From JAFGMQ01 sp036733345 (GTDB lineage Bacteria; Desulfobacterota; DSM-4660; Desulfatiglandales; Desulfatiglandaceae), in NCBI GenBank assembly GCA_036733345.1, contig DAINAR010000012.1, positions 1 through 64,000 on the forward strand: a DNA stretch of 64,000 nt, given 5' to 3'. Within the stretch, counting starts at the first letter, position 1; each line of letters starts with the position of its first letter. The translations under genes were made by a program, and so were the position numbers. This document shows positions 50,315 to 57,962 of this stretch, piece after piece. The notes under the pieces are model-generated. The model saw nothing but the letters and a program-made list of their open reading frames with translations, ran no database searches and was not told where the DNA came from.

Positions 50315-51943
50315 ATGGGAGTAGCAACATATATCAAGGATGAAAAAGACGCTATTAAAGAAGTCATTCTGCAATCCGGGATCAAGATTAAACCGGTTTA
50401 TACACCGGAAGATCTTGTAAGAGCAGGCTTTGATTATGATAAGGACCTCGCATCACCAGGTGAATTTCCCTTTACAAGGAGTATCCATTCCCTGGGTTAC
50501 AGGAGCAGGAACTGGACAACCCGTCAATATACAGGCTTTGGCACGCCGGAAGAGACGAATGAGCGCTTTAAACTGATGATTTCTCATGGCCAGACCGGTC
50601 TTAATGTTGCTTTTGATCTGCCAACTCAAATGGGCTATGATTCAGATGATCCAATGGCTGAAGGAGAGGTCGGACGGGTAGGGATGGCTATAGATTCATT
50701 GAGAGATTTTGAGAGTGCCTTCAAAGACATAAATCTCAGTAAGATTGGAAGTGGACTTACAATCAACGCCGTGGCATCGATTATGCTGGCCATGTATCAG
50801 GCAGTTGCTGAGAAGTTCGGATATAAAAAGACAGAGATATCAGCTACACCTCAAAATGATATCCTGAAGGAGATAGTGGGCCGTGGTGCATGGATATATC
50901 CTGTGGAACCAGCAGTAAGGCTTATCGGTGATACTATTGAATATTCCATGAAAGAGCTCCCCAGATGTAATCCTGTATCAGTCTGCGGGTACCATATCAG
51001 GGAGTCCGGATGTACACCGGTTCAGGAGATATCCTATGCCTTCATGATAGCATTTGCATATATCGACAATGTAGTAGCCCGTGGATACAGTGCAGAGGAT
51101 TTTGTAGGACGGTTTTCATTCAACCTGAATATATTCGGCAACATCTGGGAAACAGTATCCAAGTTCCGGGCTGCAAGGAAGCTGTGGGCAAAACTCCTGA
51201 GAGAAAGATATGGAGTTCAGGATAAAAAGGCGCTTTTCCTCAGGGGAATTTTTGGCGGCGGAGGATCAGGATTAACCAAGCAGCAGCCGGAAAACAATAT
51301 AATGCGTGGGGCATATTATGCGCTTGCTGCGGCATTGTCCGGTGCGCAGACGACGGCACTTTGCTCATTTGATGAGGCATATACAATACCGACCGAGAGG
51401 GCTGCTCTTTTATCTCTAAGGACCTTTCAGATATTGATGGATGAAATAGGCCTGAGGGATACTGTTGATCCGCTTGCAGGTTCCTATTTCATTGAAACGA
51501 TTACAAAGGAAATGGAACAAAAGATTCTGGAAGAAATGGAAAAGGTTGAGAAGATCGGGGGGATGGTGGAAGCTGTTTCATCGGGATATGTCCAGAGAGA
51601 GGTTGCAAGGCAGGCATATGAGTTTGAACGTAATCTGCAGGAAGGTAAAGTTATAAAGGTTGGGGTAAATAAATACACAGAAGGCGTTGATATGGAGGTT
51701 GAACTCCATGAATACAACGAGGAATCTGCTCAACGGCAGATTAAGCGACTCAAGGAATTAAAAAATGAGAGAGACAACCGGACTGTTGGTGAGTCTTTAA
51801 ATGCACTGAAAAATGCAGCACAGGAGAAAAAAAATGTTATGCCTTACCTGGTCGATTGCTGCAGAGCTTATGCAACAGTTGGTGAAATGGCTAATGTTTT
51901 CAGGGACGTCTTTGGTGAATATACCGAACCAAGCATATTTTAG
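50315..51943 (+). CDS. B12-dependent acyl-CoA mutase large subunit
   Basis: A 542-residue catalytic barrel of the methylmalonyl-CoA mutase family, without the B12 domain. Y72 (in TTRQYTGF), R190 (in VGRGAW) and H227 (in CGYH) align, with a constant offset of 17, with Tyr89, Arg207 and His244 of Propionibacterium methylmalonyl-CoA mutase. Isobutyryl-type mutases carry Phe/Gln and hydroxyisobutyryl mutase Ile/Gln at the first two positions. So this enzyme should still bind a free carboxylate, as in methylmalonyl-CoA or a benzylmalonyl-CoA. Context suggests conversion of (2-aminophenyl)succinyl-CoA to (2-aminobenzyl)malonyl-CoA; ordinary methylmalonyl-CoA mutase is the alternative. AAAGGAGAAGG precedes the ATG. 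Confidence 0.93.
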   Translation: MGVATYIKDEKDAIKEVILQSGIKIKPVYTPEDLVRAGFDYDKDLASPGEFPFTRSIHSLGYRSRNWTTRQYTGFGTPEETNERFKLMISHGQTGLNVAFDLPTQMGYDSDDPMAEGEVGRVGMAIDSLRDFESAFKDINLSKIGSGLTINAVASIMLAMYQAVAEKFGYKKTEISATPQNDILKEIVGRGAWIYPVEPAVRLIGDTIEYSMKELPRCNPVSVCGYHIRESGCTPVQEISYAFMIAFAYIDNVVARGYSAEDFVGRFSFNLNIFGNIWETVSKFRAARKLWAKLLRERYGVQDKKALFLRGIFGGGGSGLTKQQPENNIMRGAYYALAAALSGAQTTALCSFDEAYTIPTERAALLSLRTFQILMDEIGLRDTVDPLAGSYFIETITKEMEQKILEEMEKVEKIGGMVEAVSSGYVQREVARQAYEFERNLQEGKVIKVGVNKYTEGVDMEVELHEYNEESAQRQIKRLKELKNERDNRTVGESLNALKNAAQEKKNVMPYLVDCCRAYATVGEMANVFRDVFGEYTEPSIF

Positions 51944-52086
51944 AATACAAGGTTGAGAACAGGCGTGTAACATATATTGTTATTCATATACTCTGAATTT
52001 TTTTCAGGGAAGGAGGTGAAGAGAAACAGGAAGGTTCATAGTCAAAAGGGGTTAACAAGTCGTACATAATTTAGGGAGGTCTTAAA

Positions 52087-53109
52087 ATGAGACGAAAAGT
52101 ACTATTTTCACTGTCAGGAATAATCCTGGCAGCATTATTGGCCATTACCTTTATCCCAGCGACTGCTGCGGCGGAACCTATCAAACTTAGCTATGCTAAC
52201 TTCCCACCTGCACCAACGTTTCCTTGCGTTCAAATGGAAAGGTGGAAAACCGAAGTCGAAAAGCGTACTGGCGGCAAGGTTGCTATTAATACCTATCCTG
52301 GTGGGACCCTGCTCGACGCAAAAAATATGATTGACGGTGTAATCATGGGGCAGGCAGATATCGGCTGTCTGTGCATGGCCTATCAGCCAGGCCGTTTTAT
52401 TGTTACTAATGCCGTTGCATTGCCCTTTGGTTTCCCAAATGCTGCTGTTGCAAGCCTTACACTATGGGATCTTTACAAAAAGTATAATCCTGAGGGATTT
52501 GCAAAAGTTAAGGTCCTGACAATGTTTACCTGCGCTCCTGCAAACATCTACTCAACGAAACCAGTAAAAAATCTGGAAGACCTGAAAGGACTGGAACTCA
52601 GGGCCTCGGGCGGTGTTGCTCAGGTATTGAAGGCACTGGGCGCTACCCCTGTTGGCATGCCACAGTCAGAGACTCCGGAAGCACTTCAAAAGGGAGTTGT
52701 CCAGGGTGCGGCATCCTCTCTGGAAACCCTTATGGATTTCAAATATGCTGAACTGTGCAGATATGTGACCATCTTTAATGGGCCGGTATATCCCTTCTCC
52801 GTTGTTATGAATATGGATACATGGAATTCCCTGCCAAAAGACGTACAGGATGTTATGGACGATCTGGCAAGAGAACAGTCGGAATGGACAGGAAAATATA
52901 TGGATAATCACGTTGATGAATCCATTGAATGGTCAAAGAAAAACTATAACATCGAGATAACAAAACTTTCCGAAGATGAAGCAGCAAGGTGGGACAAACT
53001 GCTCGAGCCGATAAAAGGCAAATGGGTGGAAGATGCCAAGGCTAAAGGTTTGCCTGCCGATGACATTCTTAAAGATATCAAGTCATTTAAAGACAAATAT
53101 TCCCGGTAG
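52087..53109 (+). CDS. dctP: TRAP transporter solute-binding protein
   Basis: A 340-residue periplasmic receptor with a clear signal peptide (MRRKVLFSLSGIILAALLAI..., cut after TAAAAEP). The DctP fold is shown by FPCVQMERWKTEVEKRTGGK, NTYPGGTLLDAKNMIDGVIM and LEDLKGLELRASGGVAQVLK; the arginine in LRASGG is the usual carboxylate anchor. The expected ligand is an organic acid, in this setting perhaps indoleacetate. TTAGGGAGG precedes the ATG. A strong hairpin follows before dctQ. Confidence 0.93.
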   Translation: MRRKVLFSLSGIILAALLAITFIPATAAAEPIKLSYANFPPAPTFPCVQMERWKTEVEKRTGGKVAINTYPGGTLLDAKNMIDGVIMGQADIGCLCMAYQPGRFIVTNAVALPFGFPNAAVASLTLWDLYKKYNPEGFAKVKVLTMFTCAPANIYSTKPVKNLEDLKGLELRASGGVAQVLKALGATPVGMPQSETPEALQKGVVQGAASSLETLMDFKYAELCRYVTIFNGPVYPFSVVMNMDTWNSLPKDVQDVMDDLAREQSEWTGKYMDNHVDESIEWSKKNYNIEITKLSEDEAARWDKLLEPIKGKWVEDAKAKGLPADDILKDIKSFKDKYSR

Positions 53110-53163
53110 TTGTTGAAGATTAAAAGATAGCGCGTTTACCATAGCTCTTTATTCAATGATATT

Positions 53164-53202
53164 GTTGAGTGGCTGAAAGTCTAACCTTCTCAGCCACTCA
53201 AC
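53164..53202 (+). promoter_or_regulatory. Stable intergenic hairpin between dctP and dctQ
   Basis: GTTGAGTGGCTGA (53164-53176) pairs perfectly over 13 bases with TCAGCCACTCAAC (53190-53202). There is no T-tract, so it is not a standard terminator. It could protect the dctP message from 3' decay, giving more binding protein than permease. Confidence 0.75.
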
Positions 53203-53242
53203 ACAGACTAACCAAGTTTAGTCGACTGAGAGGAAGATAAAT

Positions 53243-53731
53243 ATGGAACTCTTGGATAAGATTACCCGCTTTTTAAACCAGCTGCTTATCTGGATAGCGG
53301 GTATTTTTCTGGTAGGGATGATAGCTATTACCTGCGCAAACATATTCTTAAGAGTCGTATGGATACCGATTAAGGGTGTTTTTGAGCTGATGGGATTTTT
53401 TGGGGCTATTACTACAGCCTTTGCCCTGGGTTATACACAGATTAAAAGGGGCCATATTGCTGTTGATGTCCTGGTAAACAGATTTTCTGCAAGGACAAGG
53501 TCTGTGCTGAATGGAATAAATTATTTTATCTGCATGATTTTTTTTGCTGTTGCAGGCTGGCAAATGTCTGTATGGGCTGCAACTCTATGCAGAACGGGTG
53601 AGCTCACAGAGACATTGAGAATAATTTTTTATCCTTTTACCTATGCAGTTGCTTTCGGATGTTTTGTTCTTACCCTGGTTTTGCTGGTTGACTTTCTTAA
53701 ACTGCTCATAAATGGAAAAGGAGCTGAATAG
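53243..53731 (+). CDS. dctQ: TRAP transporter small permease
   Basis: A 162-residue inner-membrane protein with four helices (LIWIAGIFLVGMIAITCANI, GAITTAFALGYTQI, SVLNGINYFICMIFFAVAGW, TYAVAFGCFVLTLVLLVDFL) and the family segment RGHIAVDVLVNRF. It helps assemble the large permease. GAGGAAG lies before the ATG. The dctM gene begins immediately after its stop codon. Confidence 0.92.
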   Translation: MELLDKITRFLNQLLIWIAGIFLVGMIAITCANIFLRVVWIPIKGVFELMGFFGAITTAFALGYTQIKRGHIAVDVLVNRFSARTRSVLNGINYFICMIFFAVAGWQMSVWAATLCRTGELTETLRIIFYPFTYAVAFGCFVLTLVLLVDFLKLLINGKGAE

Positions 53732-55036
53732 ATGGACTTAGCTATTGTTGGTGTAATTGGAATAATCATACTATTGCTTATCCTGTTTTTTTTAGGCACG
53801 CCTGTCGGTTTTGCCATGGCTGTAGTTGGATTTTGCGGATTCTGGTATGCGGTTTCCTTCAAAGCCGCACTCGGCATGATAAGTGGTGATATATGGTCTA
53901 CATTTTCCAAGTATGGTCTTACCGTTATACCTCTTTTCATATTCATGGGTGAAATAGCATATTATTCCGGGGTAAATGAAAAGTTGTATAAAACAGCCTA
54001 TAAGTGGGTGGGGCAGATCAGAGGCGGTATTGCAATGTCAACGATTACAGCCTGTGCCCTTTTTTCCGCGATCTGCGGTTCCAATGCTGCTACTGCCGCG
54101 ACTATGACCGCTGTAGCCCTTCCTGAGATGAAAAAATATAAATATGAACCCATGCTAAGCACTGGAGCTATAGCTTGTGGTTCAACACTTGGTGTTGTAA
54201 TTCCTCCGAGTGTTGTTCTTATTGTTATTGGACTGTATACAGGACAATCCATCGGCAAGCTTTTTTACGGCGGTGTTTCAGCAGGTATTCTTCTTGCTGT
54301 ACTTTTTATGCTCAGCGTTTATTTTCTATGCCGCATGTATCCTGCATGGGGACCAGTAGGTCCCAAAACGACATTTAAAGAAAAGATATACGCCCTTCCA
54401 GGCTCTTTAGAAATGGTTATTCTGTTTTTTCTTGTAATGATAGGACTGTACTTCGGGTTTTTTACTCCGACACAGGCTGGTGCAGCAGGATCCTTCCTTG
54501 CACTTGTTATAAGTCTTGTACAGCGAAGACTCAGCTGGAAGGGTTTTGTAGACTCAGTTGTGGATACATTGAGAATATCATGCATGGTTATGGTCCTGGT
54601 GACAGGCGCAGTAATCTTCGGGAGATTTCTTGCAATAACAAGAATCCCTTTTGACATTGCAACATGGGTTGCTGCACTTCCCATACCCAGTTTTCTTATT
54701 ATGGCTATTATCTTTATTATATTTATTATTGGCGGGGCTGTTATGGACGCCCTTGCCCTTCTCTTGATCACAATTCCTATTTTTTATCCTGTTGCCATTG
54801 AGCTTGGCTACGATCCAATATGGTTTTCAGTAACCATTACAGTTATAACAACCCTTGGTGCTGTAACACCACCTGTTGGTGCTACAACATACGTGGTGGC
54901 CGGAATGGCCAAGGACATTCCCTTAGGGAGAGTTTTTAAGGGTGTTACATACTTTCTGCCGGCCTATATTGTCTGTATCTTGATACTGATGCTTTTTCCG
55001 GGGCTGGTAACATTCCTGCCGAGTCTTATGAAATAG
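53732..55036 (+). CDS. dctM: TRAP transporter large permease
   Basis: A 434-residue permease with about twelve helices, which imports the bound acid with Na+ or H+. Family signatures are LGTPVGFAMAVVGFCGFWYA, PLFIFMGEIAYYSGVNEKLY, AICGSNAATAATMTAVALPE, GSTLGVVIPPSVVLIVIGLY and TVITTLGAVTPPVGATTYVV. The ATG directly follows the dctQ stop. It is 80 bases before the CoA ligase gene, consistent with one long transcript. Confidence 0.95.
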   Translation: MDLAIVGVIGIIILLLILFFLGTPVGFAMAVVGFCGFWYAVSFKAALGMISGDIWSTFSKYGLTVIPLFIFMGEIAYYSGVNEKLYKTAYKWVGQIRGGIAMSTITACALFSAICGSNAATAATMTAVALPEMKKYKYEPMLSTGAIACGSTLGVVIPPSVVLIVIGLYTGQSIGKLFYGGVSAGILLAVLFMLSVYFLCRMYPAWGPVGPKTTFKEKIYALPGSLEMVILFFLVMIGLYFGFFTPTQAGAAGSFLALVISLVQRRLSWKGFVDSVVDTLRISCMVMVLVTGAVIFGRFLAITRIPFDIATWVAALPIPSFLIMAIIFIIFIIGGAVMDALALLLITIPIFYPVAIELGYDPIWFSVTITVITTLGAVTPPVGATTYVVAGMAKDIPLGRVFKGVTYFLPAYIVCILILMLFPGLVTFLPSLMK

Positions 55037-55115
55037 CTGATGAGCTTTAGGTGTATGAATTATGAATTCATTTCAGGTGAATAAGAAGATAACTATTTAA
55101 CAAGGGGAAGTAAGC

Positions 55116-56405
55116 ATGACAAAGACGTTTATGCCCGAATTCAAAACACGTGAAGAATTAACGGATGCTCAGCTTGAAGGACTAAAGTGGACGGTGAAAC
55201 ATGCCTACAACGGGTCCTCAGTTTACAAAAAGAAATTGGATGAAGCGGGTGTGCGACCTGAGGATATTCGTTCACTCGATGATATAGATAAACTTCCTTT
55301 TACCACATCAAAAGACCTTCAGGATGGTTATCCGTTTCCATTGCTGTCAGTGCCTTTTGAAGACGTGGTTCGGATACATGCATCATCAGGCACAACCGGA
55401 AAGAGAAAGGTCCTCTGTTATACACAGAAAGATATTGAAGACTGGGCTCATTTTTTTGCACGTTGCTATGAAATGGCCGGGTTGACCCCGGAAGACAGGG
55501 TTCAGATAGCAGTAGGTTACGGTGTATGGACTGCCGGGGTAGGTTTTCAGCTGGGATGTGAAAAGTTCGGCGCTATGGCGATTCCTGCAGGTCCGGGTAA
55601 TATGGATATGCAGTGTGAATTTTTGATTGATTTTCAGACAACGGCAATGTGTTGCACTGCGTCCATGGGCCTTTTAATGGCTGAGGAAGTCAATAAAAGA
55701 GGTATAAGGAACAAAATAAACCTCAAAAAGATGATTTTTGGATCAGAGCGTTCAAGCGAGGCCATGAGGAAGAGAATCGGTGATCTTCTCGGTCTGGAGC
55801 ATATGTTTGATATCCCTGGCATGACTGAGCTTTATGGACCGGGAACAGGTCTGGATTGTGTTCATCATGCAGGAATCCATTACTGGGCTGACTATTATAT
55901 ACTTGAAATTCTTGATCCGGAAACACTTAAGACTGTGCCGGAAGGAGAGACCGGCGAAATGGTGGTTACTACCTTGAAAAAGGAGGCTGTGCCGCTGATA
56001 CGTTACAGGACAAGGGATCTGACAAGGCTGATAGCGGGAGAGTGTCCCTGCGGGTCTATTCTCCCCAGGCATGACCAGCTTCTGGGACGTTCCGATGACA
56101 TGATTATTTTCAGGGCTGTGAATATCTATCCTGGCCAGGTTGACCATGTCCTGTCAGGAATCAAAGGAATTGGAAGTGAATATCAGATAATACTGGACAG
56201 AAAGGAAGACGGCAAAGATTACATGACTATCAAAATTGAGCGAGCTATTGATGCTGACAAGGCTCAGGACGAGGAAATAAAAAAGAAGATAGCAGGAGAA
56301 ATCAAAAAGCAGATTCTGGTAAGCGGGGACATTGAGCTGGTAGATTACAGTTCATTGCCAAGATCGGAAAGAAAGAGCAAACGGGTATTTGATAATCGGG
56401 ATTAA
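55116..56405 (+). CDS. Phenylacetate-CoA-ligase-family AMP-forming enzyme
   Basis: A 429-residue PaaK-type ligase that makes an aryl-acyl-CoA with ATP. Signatures: LPFTTSKDLQDGYPF, the phosphate loop ASSGTTGKRKVL, the adenylate motif YGPGTGLDC, and LIRYRTRDLTRL with the hinge DDMIIFRAVNIYPGQVDHVL. In the indoleacetate pathway a PaaK-like ligase (IaaB) acts on indoleacetate itself and has been proposed to form a signal rather than an intermediate. An equivalent role, or activation of a ring-opened acid, are both possible here. The substrate is not readable from sequence. Confidence 0.92.
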   Translation: MTKTFMPEFKTREELTDAQLEGLKWTVKHAYNGSSVYKKKLDEAGVRPEDIRSLDDIDKLPFTTSKDLQDGYPFPLLSVPFEDVVRIHASSGTTGKRKVLCYTQKDIEDWAHFFARCYEMAGLTPEDRVQIAVGYGVWTAGVGFQLGCEKFGAMAIPAGPGNMDMQCEFLIDFQTTAMCCTASMGLLMAEEVNKRGIRNKINLKKMIFGSERSSEAMRKRIGDLLGLEHMFDIPGMTELYGPGTGLDCVHHAGIHYWADYYILEILDPETLKTVPEGETGEMVVTTLKKEAVPLIRYRTRDLTRLIAGECPCGSILPRHDQLLGRSDDMIIFRAVNIYPGQVDHVLSGIKGIGSEYQIILDRKEDGKDYMTIKIERAIDADKAQDEEIKKKIAGEIKKQILVSGDIELVDYSSLPRSERKSKRVFDNRD

Positions 56406-56423
56406 CGATTAAGGGGTTTAGAG

Positions 56424-57296
56424 ATGATCGATTATGACTATATAAAACCGGAAAATATAAAGGAAGTCATAAGCCTTTTGAAAGAATATGGCCCTGGGGC
56501 GACCTTGATTGCCGGCGGAACCGATGTGATGGTCAATATAAGAAACAAAAAGCTGTCGCCGGGAGTGCTTGTGTCTCTGAGAGGTCTTAAGGATCTTCAG
56601 TATATTAAAAAGGATAAGGGATACCATATAGGAGGCATGACAACCCACAGGATGCTGGAGAAGTCTGAACTGGTCAAAAGTGAGCTTTCAGCACTTCATG
56701 ATGGTGCTTCAAAGGTAGGTTCGGTACAGATACGGAATGTAGCCACGATTGGAGGAAATATCTGCAATGCGGCTCCGTCGGCAGATACAGCAGGTCCACT
56801 TCTGGTTCTTGATGCGGTTGTTGTTCTCGAAGGTGCTGAAGGAAAAAGAAGAATCCCTGTAGCCGAATTCTACACAGGCCCCTCCAGGACAGTTCGCAGA
56901 GAAGATGAGGTGCTTGTTGAATTTGATATCCCGGAGGATAACAGCAATTATGGAAGTGCCTATTGGAAGCATTCAAGAAGAAAGGCCATGGACCTTCCGA
57001 TACTGGGGGTCGCAGTAGCGCTTAAGATGGCGGAAGACAGGACTATCCTCGATGCAAGGATCGGATTGAGTGTTCTTGCGCCTACTCCTATCCGAGCCCC
57101 AAAGGCAGAGGAATATTTAAAGGGTAAGACTCTTAGAGACGATGTTCTTGCAGAAGCCGGCAAAATTGCCTCGTCAGAGGCGTCTCCAAGAGACAGTTTA
57201 AGAGGCAAGGCATGGTATCGGAGTGATATGATTAAGGTATTTTTCCCTCGTATGGCCAGGCTGGCTGCTGAACGCAAAGGTATGGTCATGGAATAA
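56424..57296 (+). CDS. Molybdenum hydroxylase FAD subunit
   Basis: A 290-residue CoxM-type subunit of the xanthine dehydrogenase family. FAD-binding motifs are LIAGGTDVMVNIRN and NVATIGGNICNAAPSADTAG. It lacks the roughly 40-residue extra [4Fe-4S] insertion of 4-hydroxybenzoyl-CoA reductase HcrB, so it is a hydroxylase-type flavin subunit. It starts 18 bases after the ligase gene. The order FAD subunit, 2Fe-2S subunit, Mo subunit is normal for the family. It transfers electrons from the iron-sulfur centres to an acceptor. Confidence 0.93.
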   Translation: MIDYDYIKPENIKEVISLLKEYGPGATLIAGGTDVMVNIRNKKLSPGVLVSLRGLKDLQYIKKDKGYHIGGMTTHRMLEKSELVKSELSALHDGASKVGSVQIRNVATIGGNICNAAPSADTAGPLLVLDAVVVLEGAEGKRRIPVAEFYTGPSRTVRREDEVLVEFDIPEDNSNYGSAYWKHSRRKAMDLPILGVAVALKMAEDRTILDARIGLSVLAPTPIRAPKAEEYLKGKTLRDDVLAEAGKIASSEASPRDSLRGKAWYRSDMIKVFFPRMARLAAERKGMVME

Positions 57297-57445
57297 GGCC
57301 GGCAGACAACACTGAAAGGTAAGTATTTCAATGATTTTTCATTTTAAATCACTCTGTGATGAAAAATCTTAAGTTATACGAATGTCACATTAGAGAAAGT
57401 ATAAAAAACCGTTGACAGTAGTTTAATTGTTCGAAGGAGATAAAT

Positions 57446-57913
57446 ATGAAAAAGGTGTCTGTTTCATTTACCTTAAACGGTGACCCTGTAACTGCGGAAG
57501 TTCCAGTGACCTGGACACTTTTAAAGACTTTGCGGGAAACCTTTGAGTTTACGGGTGCCAAGGAAGGATGCGGTGTCGGGGAGTGCGGCGCATGCACTGT
57601 TATTGTAAACGGCAATGCCGTAAATTCATGCATATTTCCCATTGCGGAGATTGAAGGCAAGTCTGTTGTTACTGTTGAGGGAATCGCAGATAAGGATGGA
57701 AACCTGCATCCGCTTCAACAGGCATTTCTTGAGAATAACGGAGTCCAGTGCGGGTTCTGTACCTCCGGCATGATAATGTCAGCCAAAGCACTTCTGGATA
57801 ATAATCCTAACCCCACAGAAGATGAGATCAGGACAAGTATCGCCGGCAATCTTTGCCGCTGTACCGGATATGTCCAGATTGTTGAGGCCATCAAAATGGC
57901 TGCCAAGAAATGA
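57446..57913 (+). CDS. Molybdenum hydroxylase 2[2Fe-2S] subunit
   Basis: A 155-residue CoxS-type subunit. The plant-ferredoxin-like cluster has CGVGECGACTV with a further cysteine in NSCIFP; the second cluster has CGFCTSGMIMS and LCRCTGYVQI. Length and spacing are typical. GAAGGAG precedes the ATG. It carries electrons from the molybdenum centre to the FAD subunit encoded just upstream; the Mo subunit gene follows 49 bases later. Confidence 0.95.
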   Translation: MKKVSVSFTLNGDPVTAEVPVTWTLLKTLRETFEFTGAKEGCGVGECGACTVIVNGNAVNSCIFPIAEIEGKSVVTVEGIADKDGNLHPLQQAFLENNGVQCGFCTSGMIMSAKALLDNNPNPTEDEIRTSIAGNLCRCTGYVQIVEAIKMAAKK

Positions 57914-57962
57914 TAACTAACATTAAGCAACATGAAAACCAGAAGATGAACAGGAGGAAACC

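Noticed and set aside
52016..52069. 17-codon frame with AAGGAG just before dctP, and a resemblance to the 3' end of 16S rRNA
   Set aside because: The GTG directly abuts the ribosome site with no spacing, and the rRNA likeness covers only about 15 bases; both look accidental.
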